A program made the translations under genes and the position numbers. A DNA stretch of 64,000 bases from Palsa-504 sp963742795 (GTDB lineage: Bacteria > Actinomycetota > Actinomycetes > Streptosporangiales > Streptosporangiaceae), in NCBI GenBank assembly GCA_963742795.1, contig CAVUNL010000006.1, forward strand, positions 1 to 64,000, given 5' to 3'. The notes under the pieces were generated by a model, which saw nothing but the letters and a program-made list of their open reading frames with translations, had not been told where the DNA came from and did no database searches. Shown in pieces: positions 43,200 to 51,178 of this stretch (positions are counted from its first letter, which is position 1; every line of letters starts with the position of its first letter).

Positions 43200-44504
43200 T
43201 CATACCAGCACCGTGTCCGGGACGAGCGTGTCGCCGTAGGCCATCAGGTGCGCTGCGGCGAGCGCCAGCCACGGGCGCCAGTTGGCTGCCGGTGCTCGCA
43301 GGCCGAGGTGGGCGAGGGCCGCCTGGAGTGACGGGTCACCCGACGGGAACGCGTCGCGCTGTCCGAGCCGGAAGGCGATGTCGTCGCTCACCTCGGGTAT
43401 CTCGCGGCCGGCGGCGAGTTCCGCTATCGCGCTCGCTTCGGCCCGGCCGAGCCCGATCGGCGCGAGGCTGGCCGGCGTCACTCTCGCGGGGTCAGGAAAC
43501 GTGTAGGTAAGGCCCTCCTGCAGGCCGGGCACCGGGCTGCCCAGCCGGGCGACGAAAGCCTCGATCAGGCTGTCACGGTCCGGCTGGCCGGACAGGATCG
43601 CCGAGACTCCTGCTTCGAACGGGTTCCACGCCCCTGGTACGGCGAGGCCCGGGTGCTTGGCCACCAGGGGGCCGAGCACCGGGTCACCGCTGAGCGCGGC
43701 GACCCCGGCGGAGTGATCGCACTCGGCGCCGAGCAGCAGCCCGACCCGGTCCACCACATGGATCAGGCCCTCCCAGTAGGGCAGGTGAAGGCGCAGCAGC
43801 AGGCAGTTCTCACGGCCCGGGGAGACCTCCAGGAGGCCGGGCGCGCCCGCCATGGTGATCGTCCGCCGGTAGGTGTCGCCGTCGACCGCCTCGACCCCCG
43901 GCACCAGTCGGGCGGCGAGGAAGGCCCGCATCGCGTCCCAGTCATAGCCGGGCACGACCGGTAGCCGCAGCGTAAGCCCGCCGTCGGCGGCGAGCCGGTC
44001 GGCGCGGTGCCTGCGGCTGCGCAGGTCGGTCGGCGACGCGCGGAACACCTCCCGCATGGTCCGGTTGAACTGGCGCAGGCTGCCGAACCCGGCGGCGAAA
44101 GCGATGTCCAAGACGGTGAGGTCGGTGTCGTCGAGGAGCCGCCGGGCAAAGTGCGCGCGCCGGGACCGGGCCAGCTGATCCGGGCTCACCCCCAGGTGTC
44201 TGAGGAACAGCCGGCGAAGATGCCGCGCTGACAAGCCGATCCGGGCCGCGAGCATCGCCTCGGTGCCACCGTCATCCATGACGCCACTGATGATCTGCTG
44301 CACCGCCTCGCAGACGAGCTCCGGTGCGCTGGTGGTGACCGGTCCCGCTACCCGGTAGGGGCGGCAGCGGTGGCACGCCCGAAAGCCCGCGGCTTCGGCC
44401 GCTGCCGGATGGTCAAAGGTCCGGACGTTCTGCGCCAGCGGCCTCGCTGCGCACCCCGGCCGGCAGTAGATGCCGGTGGTGACGACGGCGGAGTACGTGG
44501 TCAT
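43200..44504 (-). CDS. Ada/AlkA-type DNA repair fusion protein
   Basis: This is 434 aa. The N-terminus has the Ada four-cysteine zinc site (YCRPGC, then CHRCRP) whose Cys accepts methyl groups from DNA phosphotriesters. Then an AraC-type HTH (LGVSPDQLARSRRAHFARRL; DIAFAAGFGSLRQFNRTMRE), then an AlkA glycosylase part (VPGAWNPFEAGVSAILSGQ; DAFPSGDPSL with a candidate catalytic Asp). The helix-hairpin-helix usually reading LPGIGPWTA is missing, as if ~25 residues were deleted, so glycosylase activity is doubtful. TATATG lies 7 nt before the ATG at 44504, indicating a leaderless start. Confidence 0.85.
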   Translation of the reverse strand: MTTYSAVVTTGIYCRPGCAARPLAQNVRTFDHPAAAEAAGFRACHRCRPYRVAGPVTTSAPELVCEAVQQIISGVMDDGGTEAMLAARIGLSARHLRRLFLRHLGVSPDQLARSRRAHFARRLLDDTDLTVLDIAFAAGFGSLRQFNRTMREVFRASPTDLRSRRHRADRLAADGGLTLRLPVVPGYDWDAMRAFLAARLVPGVEAVDGDTYRRTITMAGAPGLLEVSPGRENCLLLRLHLPYWEGLIHVVDRVGLLLGAECDHSAGVAALSGDPVLGPLVAKHPGLAVPGAWNPFEAGVSAILSGQPDRDSLIEAFVARLGSPVPGLQEGLTYTFPDPARVTPASLAPIGLGRAEASAIAELAAGREIPEVSDDIAFRLGQRDAFPSGDPSLQAALAHLGLRAPAANWRPWLALAAAHLMAYGDTLVPDTVLV

Positions 44505-44655
44505 GGATCCACATATACGGCACGGATCCGACATTCTTCCGGCCGGATCCGGACACGATCCTGCCAGTCTTTCACGTCCAGATCTGGCCGGACCCGGCGT
44601 GCGTGGCCCGGGGATCCTTGCGGAGTACCCAGTGGCTCGTGAAAGGAAGTTCACC

Positions 44656-44952
44656 GTGCTGGTGAAGGTGTTCCCCATCAAGCTCAAGGACGGCACGCAG
44701 GACAAGGTCGAGGCGGTCGTGCAGGAATTCGCGCCGAAAGGGCCCGGGGCCGAAGACGGCACCTTGTCGTTCCGGGTGTACCGGGATCCGGCCAAGCCAG
44801 ACTACCTGCTGTTCGTCGAGCACTTCGCCGATCAGGCCGCCTACGACGCGCACACCAGCTCGCCGGCCTACCGCGACCTGATCGCCGGCCAGTTCGCGAG
44901 CATGATCACCGAGTTCACCGAACTCGACCACGAACTGGTCGTCGGGCTGTAG
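44656..44952 (+). CDS. ABM-family monooxygenase-like protein
   Basis: This 98-aa protein has the dimeric alpha-beta barrel pattern of antibiotic-biosynthesis monooxygenases: LVKVFPIKLKDGTQDKVEAV, LSFRVYRDPAKPDYLLFVEH, AAYDAHTSSPAYRDLIA. Members oxidise quinols or small aromatics without cofactors, or act as stress proteins. GAAAGGAAG sits about 6 nt before the GTG at 44656. It is divergent from the Ada/AlkA gene and could share regulation with it. Confidence 0.82.
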   Translation: MLVKVFPIKLKDGTQDKVEAVVQEFAPKGPGAEDGTLSFRVYRDPAKPDYLLFVEHFADQAAYDAHTSSPAYRDLIAGQFASMITEFTELDHELVVGL

Positions 44953-45025
44953 AACCGGCTGCGCTCCGGCGATAGCTGTCCGGATCGGCCAGCTCGCCGG
45001 AGCGCAGCTGGCTAGCGTGGCGGTC

Positions 45026-45274
45026 ATGACTACGGAACAAGCACAGCGCGCCAGAGCCTTCGCGGAGCTGCACAAGCCAGGTCAGCCGCTGCTGCTGCCG
45101 AACGCGTGGGACGTTGCCTCGGCGGTGGCGATCGCCGGCGCCGGAGCGAAGGCGATCGCCACCACCAGCGCCGGCGTGGCCTGGTCCCTCGGCGTGCCGG
45201 ACGGCGCCGGCCTGGGCGCGAAACGTGCCGCGGTCAGTGGCCGGCCTAGTGCGGCTGACGGAGCCCGGCGATGA
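45026..45274 (+). pseudogene. 5' fragment of an isocitrate lyase/PEP mutase family gene
   Basis: The frame reads TTEQAQRARAFAELHKPGQP, LLLPNAWDVASAVAIAGAGA, KAIATTSAGVAWSLGVPDG and then loses similarity about residue 68. Family members are about 260 aa with an Asp/Glu metal site further on, so only the first strand-helix units of the barrel remain. Its 3' end runs into the convergent TetR gene. Confidence 0.75.
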
Positions 45275-45833
45275 GCAGGCCGACCATGCGGCGCGCGTCG
45301 TAGCGTCCGTCGCCGTCGGCGCCGGCGCACAGGTTGCCGACGGCGTACAGGAGCCCGAAGGCATCCGTTCCCGGGCGGATCTCGCCCGCGGCGGCCGCGG
45401 CGTCGAGCAGCTCGGCGCACACCGGCACCAGGCGGTCGAGAAAGTAGGCGTGCAGGGTCTGGAAGCGGGCCTGGTCAGACTGCAGTGCCGCGGCGAGGCC
45501 GTGCTTGGTGACCAGGAAGTCGACGAAGAGATCGATCCAGCGGGTCAGCGCGGCGTGCGGGGTACCGCTGCTGGCCAGCAGGGCTGGCCCGGCCTCGGCG
45601 CAGGCGTCGACCTGGTGGCGGTAGACGGCGATGACGAGGTCGGCCCGGGTCGGGAAGTGGCGGTAGATCGTGCCCATCCCGACGCCGGCCGCGGCCGCGA
45701 TGTCGCGGACCGGCGCGTCCACGCCCGAGGCCACGAACACGGCGGCGGCCGCGTCGAGCAGGGCCTGTTCGTTGCGCCGGGCGTCGGCGCGTTTTCCGCG
45801 CGTTCGCGCTGCTGGCCCACTGCTGTCGGGCAC
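45246..45833 (-). CDS. TetR-family regulator
   Basis: This is 195 aa. The HTH is RRNEQALLDAAAAVFVASGV, VRDIAAAAGVGMGTIYRHFP, and the ligand domain includes RWIDLFVDFLVTKHGLAAAL. The GTG at 45833 is preceded by GGAAGG. It is divergent from the F420 oxidoreductase at 45943, and two palindromes between them are the likely operators, so it probably represses itself and that enzyme until an inducer binds. Confidence 0.87.
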   Translation of the reverse strand: MPDSSGPAARTRGKRADARRNEQALLDAAAAVFVASGVDAPVRDIAAAAGVGMGTIYRHFPTRADLVIAVYRHQVDACAEAGPALLASSGTPHAALTRWIDLFVDFLVTKHGLAAALQSDQARFQTLHAYFLDRLVPVCAELLDAAAAAGEIRPGTDAFGLLYAVGNLCAGADGDGRYDARRMVGLLIAGLRQPH

Positions 45834-45866
45834 CGTGCCCCTTCCTTTCGTCGCGGCATTGCAAAG

Positions 45867-45905
45867 CGGAGCGATGCTCCGTATAGTGAACGGAGCGGTG
45901 TTCCG
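45867..45905. promoter_or_regulatory. Twin TetR operator
   Basis: CGGAGCGATGCTCCG (45867-45881) is a perfect hyphenated palindrome; CGGAGCGGTGTTCCG (45891-45905) differs at one position of one arm. They are 24 bp centre to centre and flank a TATAGT -10-like hexamer (45882-45887), so occupancy would block transcription. Confidence 0.78.
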
Positions 45906-45942
45906 CTTCTCATGGTGCCACAACGGAAGGACCAAACGTCCC

Positions 45943-46842
45943 ATGCCACACACGACCGCTCCCCGGTTCGGGATCGCGACGGCGCCACAGCAGGTCACCT
46001 ACCACGACGTGCTGCGGGTATGGCGAGAGGCGGACTCGATCCCGCAGATCGAGCATGCATGGGTGTTCGATCACCTCCTGCCGATCGCCGGCGACCTGGA
46101 CGGGCCGATCTTCGAAGGCTGGACGCTGCTGTCAGCCCTGGCCGCACAGACTGAACGGCTGCGCCTCGGGGTGCTGGTGACCAGCAACCGCTTCCGGCCG
46201 CCGGCGATGCTGGCCAAGATCGCCGCGACCGTCGATGTGGTCTCCGGCGGACGGCTCGACTTCGGCATCGGCGCTGGCTCACGGCCCAGCCTCCCGATGG
46301 CCAGGCGTGAGTACGAGGCCAACGGCCTGCCCTACCACGACTTCGCCCACTCAGTCGGGGACCTCGCCGAGGCGTGCACGGTCATCCGGCGGTTGTGGAC
46401 TTCGGAGCAGCCGTTTGACTTCGACGGCAGCTATCTCCACCTGACCGGAGCGTTCTGCAGCCCCAAGCCCGTCCAGCAGCCGTATCCGCCGATTCTGATC
46501 GGGGGACGTTCGGCCGAGACGCTGCGCGTGGTCGCCGAGCACGCCGACCTGTGGAACATGCCCGGCGGTGACATCGACGACGCCGTGCAGCGCAGTGCTC
46601 TGCTGGACCGCTTGTGCACGGAGATCGGCCGCGACCCCGCCTCGATCACCCGGTCCATCATCCTGCCGGTCTCCTACGACCACCCTGGTAACACACGCAA
46701 AGCGATCGCCGAAGCCATCGACGCAGGCTTCCCGCACGTCATCCTGAGTCTGCCGGCCCCCTATCCGGAACAGGTCGCGCAGTGGGTCGCCGACGAGTTC
46801 ATCTCAGGTGGCGGTCCTGGCGCGGACCGCGGACAGGAATGA
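45943..46842 (+). CDS. LLM-class F420-dependent oxidoreductase
   Basis: This is 299 aa. It has FGIATAPQQVTYHDVLRVWR, HAWVFDHLLPIAGDLDGPIF, the luciferase-like signature VSGGRLDFGIGAGSRPS and PYPPILIGGRSAETLRVVAE. It belongs to the F420 luciferase-like superfamily with unknown substrate. The ATG at 45943 has GGAAGG ~11 nt upstream. Its promoter region contains the twin TetR operator, so it is probably inducible. The 3' end overlaps a convergent GH15 scrap. Confidence 0.88.
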   Translation: MPHTTAPRFGIATAPQQVTYHDVLRVWREADSIPQIEHAWVFDHLLPIAGDLDGPIFEGWTLLSALAAQTERLRLGVLVTSNRFRPPAMLAKIAATVDVVSGGRLDFGIGAGSRPSLPMARREYEANGLPYHDFAHSVGDLAEACTVIRRLWTSEQPFDFDGSYLHLTGAFCSPKPVQQPYPPILIGGRSAETLRVVAEHADLWNMPGGDIDDAVQRSALLDRLCTEIGRDPASITRSIILPVSYDHPGNTRKAIAEAIDAGFPHVILSLPAPYPEQVAQWVADEFISGGGPGADRGQE

Positions 46843-46992
46843 GGCGTAGCTCCAGGACAGGTTGCTGACGCTCTTCTCGTATCCGGTGGCGGCGTCGAAC
46901 TGCTCGCTCAGCTCGAGGTTGTCGCTGTGGAAGATGACCGCCTGCAGCAGCTGGTCGCTGGCCGCTTGCAGCGCCGCCGCGGCCAGCCCCAC
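46804..46992 (-). pseudogene. 3' remnant of a GH15 glucoamylase-like gene
   Basis: The 62 codons read AALQAASDQLLQAVIFHSDN, LELSEQFDAATGYEKSVSNL, SWSYASFLSAVRART, matching the conserved end of GH15 catalytic domains, whose (alpha/alpha)6 barrel hydrolyses alpha-glucans. No other part of the enzyme is present. It overlaps the F420 oxidoreductase stop on the other strand by 39 nt. Confidence 0.58.
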
Positions 46993-46998
46993 TCCAGG

Positions 46999-47057
46999 CC
47001 GACCCGATCCCAGCGCAAAGGCGGGCGATTATTCCCAGGTCAGCGGCGCAGTCCGCG
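46999..47057. repeat. Gene-end block shared with 10677-10731
   Basis: CCCGATCCCAGCGCAA...GCGATTATTCCCAGG then TCAGCGGCGCAGTCCG repeats the TPR-gene tail, followed by the Uma2 3' end. Here Uma2 is whole and the TPR gene reduced to its last codons, the reverse of the situation at 10.7 kb. Confidence 0.6.
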
Positions 47058-47609
47058 GGCCAGGTCGGCTGGGTCGATGCTCACGGTGAAGGGACGGTCG
47101 GCGGTGAGAAGCCCTGACGTTTTCGCCGCGAGAGCGTAATGGCCGTCTCTCAGCTCGAAGATGGTCAGTTCTGGCTGGGGCGGGTCCGGATTCACGATCC
47201 AGTACGAGAGGACCCCGAACCGCTCGTAGGCGACTTTCTTCCGGTTCAGGTCGACCAGCGCGGTACTGGGCGACCGGATCTCCACGGCCAGCAGCGGCGG
47301 CTCGGTGAACTTGGCGCCGCCGATCTGGTCCATGCGGACCACCACCAGATCGGGATCGAACTCGGTCTGCGGGCCGAGCTCTACGGCTGGCTCGGGCACG
47401 ATGCACAGGTCTTCGGGGCATGCGTCGGCCAGTACACGGAGCAGACGCATCGCGACGAACTGGTGAACGGTCGTCGGCCGAGGGCTCACGACGAGCACCC
47501 CGTCCAGCAACTCGTACCGGCGGCCGTCATCGGGCATCCGGTCCAGCTCTGCGACGGTGAACGGACGCCCGGCGGCGGGCCAGGCCTCGGCGATCGTCAC
47601 GACACTCAT
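47040..47609 (-). CDS. Uma2-family (DUF820) putative restriction endonuclease
   Basis: This is 189 aa with the PD-(D/E)xK fold typical of Uma2: MPDDGRRYELLDGVLVVSPR, FDPDLVVVRMDQI (active Asp), LLAVEIRSPSTALVDLNRKK (Glu and distal Lys) and YWIVNPDPPQPELTIFELRD. These proteins are abundant in actinobacteria and cyanobacteria, often in mobile DNA; their targets are unknown. GAAGGAGGCACC precedes the ATG at 47609. A stub of a second copy lies at 4063-4195. Confidence 0.86.
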   Translation of the reverse strand: MSVVTIAEAWPAAGRPFTVAELDRMPDDGRRYELLDGVLVVSPRPTTVHQFVAMRLLRVLADACPEDLCIVPEPAVELGPQTEFDPDLVVVRMDQIGGAKFTEPPLLAVEIRSPSTALVDLNRKKVAYERFGVLSYWIVNPDPPQPELTIFELRDGHYALAAKTSGLLTADRPFTVSIDPADLARGLRR

Positions 47610-47716
47610 GGTGCCTCCTTCTGTGCATGGCGTCCACTTTGCCAGGGACCTGTGACATTCCTGAGCTCGGTCATCACGAACGGTTACTACCCTTTTCGCC
47701 CGCTCATGCTGCTCCG

Positions 47717-47806
47717 CAGTAGGGTCCCCCGTGGACACCGTGCAAGGTCTTCGCGACGCGGCGCGGCAGGCGCGGGGAATGCACGGTCATCGGCCATGCC
47801 GCCGAT
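47717..47806 (+). pseudogene. 5' remnant of a pRiA4b ORF-3-like gene
   Basis: CAGTAGGGTCCCC then GTGGACACCGTGCAAGGTCT and CGCGACGCGGC repeat the promoter and first ~28 codons of the gene at 18385 (MDTVEGLRDAAQQAR; here DTVQGLRDAARQAR). A one-base shift (GCGGGGAATGC) breaks the frame, and at about 47806 the sequence changes to a crotonase fragment. Confidence 0.65.
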
Positions 47807-48170
47807 GCCGGGCGATTACCGGGTCGGTGCCGCCGGGCCTTATAAGATCACCGCCAACGAGGTCGCGATCGGGATTACCATGCCCCGCCCGGCCGTGGAG
47901 ATCTGCCGCCAGCGGCTCGCTCCGGCTCATTTCAACCGAGCGGTCGTGAACGCCGAGGTGTACCCGCCAGACGCCGCCGCCGTCGCGGGGTTCCTGGATC
48001 GCGTGGTCGGCGAGATGCAGCTCGCCGACGCCGCGCGAGACGTCGCCCAGCAGCTGCGGGCGCTGGACAGGCATGCTCATGCCGCGACCAAGCTCCGGGC
48101 CCGGGGCAAGACGCTCGCCGCGGTGCGGGCCGCCATCGACCTCGACTTCGCGGTCGCGGCGACGGCCTGA
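47807..48170 (+). pseudogene. C-terminal part of an enoyl-CoA hydratase/isomerase gene
   Basis: The frame reads GDYRVGAAGPYKITANEVAI, GITMPRPAVEICRQRLAPAH, AEVYPPDAAAVAGFLDRVVG and ends AAIDLDFAVAATA. This is the second half of crotonase-fold enzymes; the oxyanion-hole region that comes before is missing. It follows directly on the pRiA4b fragment, so an ATG at 47797 could start a chimeric ORF, but a functional enzyme is unlikely. Confidence 0.68.
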
Positions 48171-48200
48171 ATCGTGACGTCGTTCCGATAACGTGGGAAG

Positions 48201-48848
48201 ATGCCGCGGCAAAAGCAGCGCACGGGTGAGATGCGGGACCGGGTCCTGTCTGCGGCGGTAGAGATCCTGACGACAGATGGCGTAGCCGGGCTGACGGCGC
48301 GGCGGGTCGCGCACGATGCGCAGACCTCGACACCGGCGGTGTACGAGCTGTTCGGCGACAAAGGGGGCCTGATCCGGGCCGTATTCTTCGAGGGATTCCG
48401 GCTGCTCGGACGCCACCTCGAGCGGGAGGTCCGGGCAGATGACGAACGAACCGCCCTGCAGCAGACGATCACGGCCCTGCGCACGTTCATCCGGGACAGC
48501 CCGGCGCTGGCCCGGGTCATGTTCGAACGGCCCTTTGCCGATTTCGACCCCGGGCCGCACGACATCGAGGCCGGCGCCTCGGTCCGGGAGTTCATCATCG
48601 ACCGGGTACGGCGTTGCGTGGACGCGGGGATCATCGCGGGCGATCCGACCGACATCGCCCACGTGCTGATCGGCCTGGCGCTGGGCCTCGCCGCCCAAGA
48701 GACCGCCGGATGGCTCGGCGCATCCCAGGCCTCTATTGACCGCCGGTGGTACCTGGGCGCCGAGGTCCTGCTCCATGGGCTGAGCCATACCGCCCAGGCA
48801 GACGAGCCGGCGCCAGAATCACCACTACCTTGGCCCAGCTCAGGTTAG
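48201..48848 (+). CDS. TetR-family regulator
   Basis: This is 215 aa. Its HTH is GEMRDRVLSAAVEILTTDGV, ARRVAHDAQTSTPAVYELFG. The C-terminal ligand domain (SVREFIIDRVRRCVDAGIIA, HVLIGLALGLAAQETAGWLG) suits a broad-pocket TetR. GATAAC lies 8 nt before the ATG without a ribosome site. It lies 30 bp after the broken hydratase gene and may once have controlled it. Confidence 0.85.
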   Translation: MPRQKQRTGEMRDRVLSAAVEILTTDGVAGLTARRVAHDAQTSTPAVYELFGDKGGLIRAVFFEGFRLLGRHLEREVRADDERTALQQTITALRTFIRDSPALARVMFERPFADFDPGPHDIEAGASVREFIIDRVRRCVDAGIIAGDPTDIAHVLIGLALGLAAQETAGWLGASQASIDRRWYLGAEVLLHGLSHTAQADEPAPESPLPWPSSG

Positions 48849-48849
48849 A

Positions 48850-48880
48850 CATATATGCTGGTTTCCATTATATTGGCGGG
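48850..48880 (+). promoter_or_regulatory. Leaderless promoter and possible PadR operator
   Basis: ATATATG...CATTATAT forms an imperfect inverted repeat around CTGGTTTC. TATATT (48869-48874) is 6 nt before the PadR ATG. The AT-rich dyad resembles ATGT/ACAT-type PadR sites and suggests autoregulation. Confidence 0.5.
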
Positions 48881-49219
48881 ATGGCTGACAAGCCGATGAC
48901 CGGCCAGGCGTTCTTCGTGCTCACCGCGCTGGCCGATGAGCCGCGGCATGGGTACGGCATCGTGGGTGAGGTGGCCGAGCTGTCGGGCGGCCGGGTCCGG
49001 CTGAAGATCGGCAGCCTGTACGGGGTGCTGGACCGGCTCGCCGCCGAGGGGCTGATCGAGCCTGACCGGGAGGAGGCGCACGACGGCCGGCTGCGCCGCT
49101 ATTACCGGCTGACCCGGGACGGGCGGGGCGCGCTGGCTCAGGAGGCCGAGCTTCGGGCCGCCACCGCCCGGGTGGTACGGGTGAGGCTGGGCCTGGCCGG
49201 GGCTGAGGCAGCCGGATGA
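48881..49219 (+). CDS. PadR-family regulator
   Basis: This is 112 aa with the winged-helix pattern of short PadR proteins: MTGQAFFVLTALADEPRHGY, VRLKIGSLYGVLDRLAAEGL, RRYYRLTRDGRGALAQE. These repressors usually control an adjacent transporter or membrane gene. The stop overlaps the start of the next membrane protein gene (ATGA), so that gene is the probable target. Confidence 0.88.
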   Translation: MADKPMTGQAFFVLTALADEPRHGYGIVGEVAELSGGRVRLKIGSLYGVLDRLAAEGLIEPDREEAHDGRLRRYYRLTRDGRGALAQEAELRAATARVVRVRLGLAGAEAAG

Positions 49220-50262
49220 GCGGCGAGCTGGAGCGGCGCTACCGGCGGGTGCTGCGGCTGCTGCCGCGCTACTACCGGGAGCAGTGGGAACAGGACATGA
49301 TCGGCGCCTTCCTGGACGGCTGGCTGACCGGCGACCCGGAGTTGGACGAGTACATCAGCAGGGTGGCCTGGCCCGGCTGGGCGGAGGTCACCAGCGTGGC
49401 CGGCCTGGCGGTCCGGCTGTACCTGGGCGGTACGGGCGCTCCGCGCCGGTACTTCGCCTGGGGGCAGGCGGTGCGGCGCGCGGTGCTCGCCGTGCTGCTG
49501 GTGCACGCGGTGCTGGCCGCTGACATTCTGGTGTTCCTGGAGCGGGGCCGTCGCCTGGTCGGCTGGCTGCCCCCGCCTCCGGCGAGCCTGGTGATCGCGC
49601 CCGGCGGCGGCTGGGACATGGCGTATTACCTGGTGAGCATCGCCTGGATCGCGATTTTCGTGACGCTGGCCCTCGGGCACTACCGCACGGCCCGGGTCCT
49701 GGCGGCACTGGCCATCGTCCCCGGCCTGGCCGCCTTGGTCCAAGCCCAGCTCACCGGCATCATGCCGGCGCCGTTCGCGCCATGGCCCTTCTGGGTCCTG
49801 CTCGACCTTGCCCCGGTCCTGGCCATGACCGCGTTCCACCGGAACGCCCCGCCAGCTGCGCCCCTGCCCTGGCTGCTGGCCCTGCCCGCCGGCTACCTCC
49901 TGGTGTACGGGCCGCTGCTGGCGCTCCAGGCGACCGGCAACTCCGCCTGGCTGCCGGACTTCCCCGGGCTGTGCTGCATCCTGATCAGCCTGGCCTGCCT
50001 CGCGCACGCACCCAGGGCCTGGTCCCGCCAGGCTGGCGGCACGGGGCCATGGTCGCTGACCTTGGTCTTGCTGGCTGCCGTCGCCGGGGCGTACCGGATC
50101 GTCACGCTCCCCGGCTACCTGCACGACCCGCACCTGATCACCGTGAGCCTGGCCGAACTGCTCATCGTGGTGGCCGCCGTCGTGCTGGTCGCCCCCGACG
50201 CCGCCCGCGCCCAGACAGCAACGCCCGCACCGCCGCCATATCCCCGCGCCATGACTGCCTAG
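49216..50262 (+). CDS. Integral membrane protein coupled to PadR
   Basis: This is 348 aa. A soluble N-terminus (ERRYRRVLRLLPRYYREQWE...DMIGAFLDGW) is followed by about eight hydrophobic helices, e.g. RAVLAVLLVHAVLAADILVF and WIAIFVTLALGHYRTARVLA. Proteins starting with LLPxxYRxxxxxEM-like motifs after a PadR gene are common in actinobacteria; their role is not established, possibly permease-like or envelope-stress related. No transport motif is recognisable. Confidence 0.78.
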   Translation: MSGELERRYRRVLRLLPRYYREQWEQDMIGAFLDGWLTGDPELDEYISRVAWPGWAEVTSVAGLAVRLYLGGTGAPRRYFAWGQAVRRAVLAVLLVHAVLAADILVFLERGRRLVGWLPPPPASLVIAPGGGWDMAYYLVSIAWIAIFVTLALGHYRTARVLAALAIVPGLAALVQAQLTGIMPAPFAPWPFWVLLDLAPVLAMTAFHRNAPPAAPLPWLLALPAGYLLVYGPLLALQATGNSAWLPDFPGLCCILISLACLAHAPRAWSRQAGGTGPWSLTLVLLAAVAGAYRIVTLPGYLHDPHLITVSLAELLIVVAAVVLVAPDAARAQTATPAPPPYPRAMTA

Positions 50263-50276
50263 GGAGGACCCGGGAC

Positions 50277-50945
50277 ATGCCCTTCCAGCGCCCGACGCGC
50301 CCGCTGCCCGTCCTGGCCAGCGCCCTGGCCGCCGCCGGCCTCATGCTCGCCGCTGCCGGCTGCAGCAACATCACCCCGCTAGGGCCGGACCCGGCGCTTG
50401 TGAGCCTGCCGCCGGTACGCGATCTGGGGTCGCCGATCATCATGCAAGTCATGCGCAGCCAGCCCGTCACTCCAGCGGGCGAGTGCCCGGCCGGCTCAGT
50501 CGCGCTCTTCGGGTCGGAGCCCGGCGTGCTGCGGGTCGTGTCCGTGGCCGTGCCCGTCCAAGGGAGCATGGCCACCCCTGCCCCCCTGGCCACGCCGGCT
50601 ACGCCTCCCGCGCCGGGGGTGGGCGTAGCGTGCTACCTTCCGGTCGGCAGCCCGGTAACGGTGACTTCCGCTGCAGTCTCCGCTGTCACCTCCTACCCGC
50701 AGCAGACGGGGCCCGCCGCATACGGATTCGTGGTCGCCTTTCCCGCCGTGGAGGTCGCTGCGTTGACAGCGACCATCAGGCAGGCCTATGACTCTGGCGA
50801 TGCCCTCGGCATGAGTGTCGCAGGCAAGCTCTGGCAGGCCCCGCAAACACGACGCGGATTCATCGCGCTCCGGGCGGAACAGGTCAACCTGCTCAGCAGG
50901 GAACAAGCCCTGCAGCTTTACCGCCTGCTGGTCCCGTCTGGCTGA
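50277..50945 (+). CDS. Putative lipoprotein
   Basis: This is 222 aa. A signal peptide with lipobox LAAAGC places the mature Cys near residue 24. The mature part has paired cysteines (GECPAGSVALFG; VACYLPVGSPVTVTSAAVSA) and ends EQALQLYRLLVPSG. The SecDF-P1/PsbQ-like phrase VAFPAVEVAALTATIRQAYD suggests a small alpha/beta domain, but I do not assign a function. AGGGAGGAC precedes the ATG. It follows the membrane protein by 14 nt and likely shares its transcript. Confidence 0.72.
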   Translation: MPFQRPTRPLPVLASALAAAGLMLAAAGCSNITPLGPDPALVSLPPVRDLGSPIIMQVMRSQPVTPAGECPAGSVALFGSEPGVLRVVSVAVPVQGSMATPAPLATPATPPAPGVGVACYLPVGSPVTVTSAAVSAVTSYPQQTGPAAYGFVVAFPAVEVAALTATIRQAYDSGDALGMSVAGKLWQAPQTRRGFIALRAEQVNLLSREQALQLYRLLVPSG

Positions 50946-51178
50946 TCGCGGCTGCCTCCCCCGCGGCACCCGCGGCTGCACCGATGCCTGCCTGCGTCTG
51001 TACAGCGGGCCAGTAACTCACGGCATCAGCCGTCGCGAGAGGTGGCAGCCAGGACCGCGCACGCCTGCCTCAGCTTCAAGGTCCCGGCCCGGCACGCGAT
51101 TTTGGCCGAACGGACCGGGGTGCGAGCCTCCCGTAAGGCGAATGCTTTGGCTCGCCTCCGGTGAGGACGGCCCTGAAC

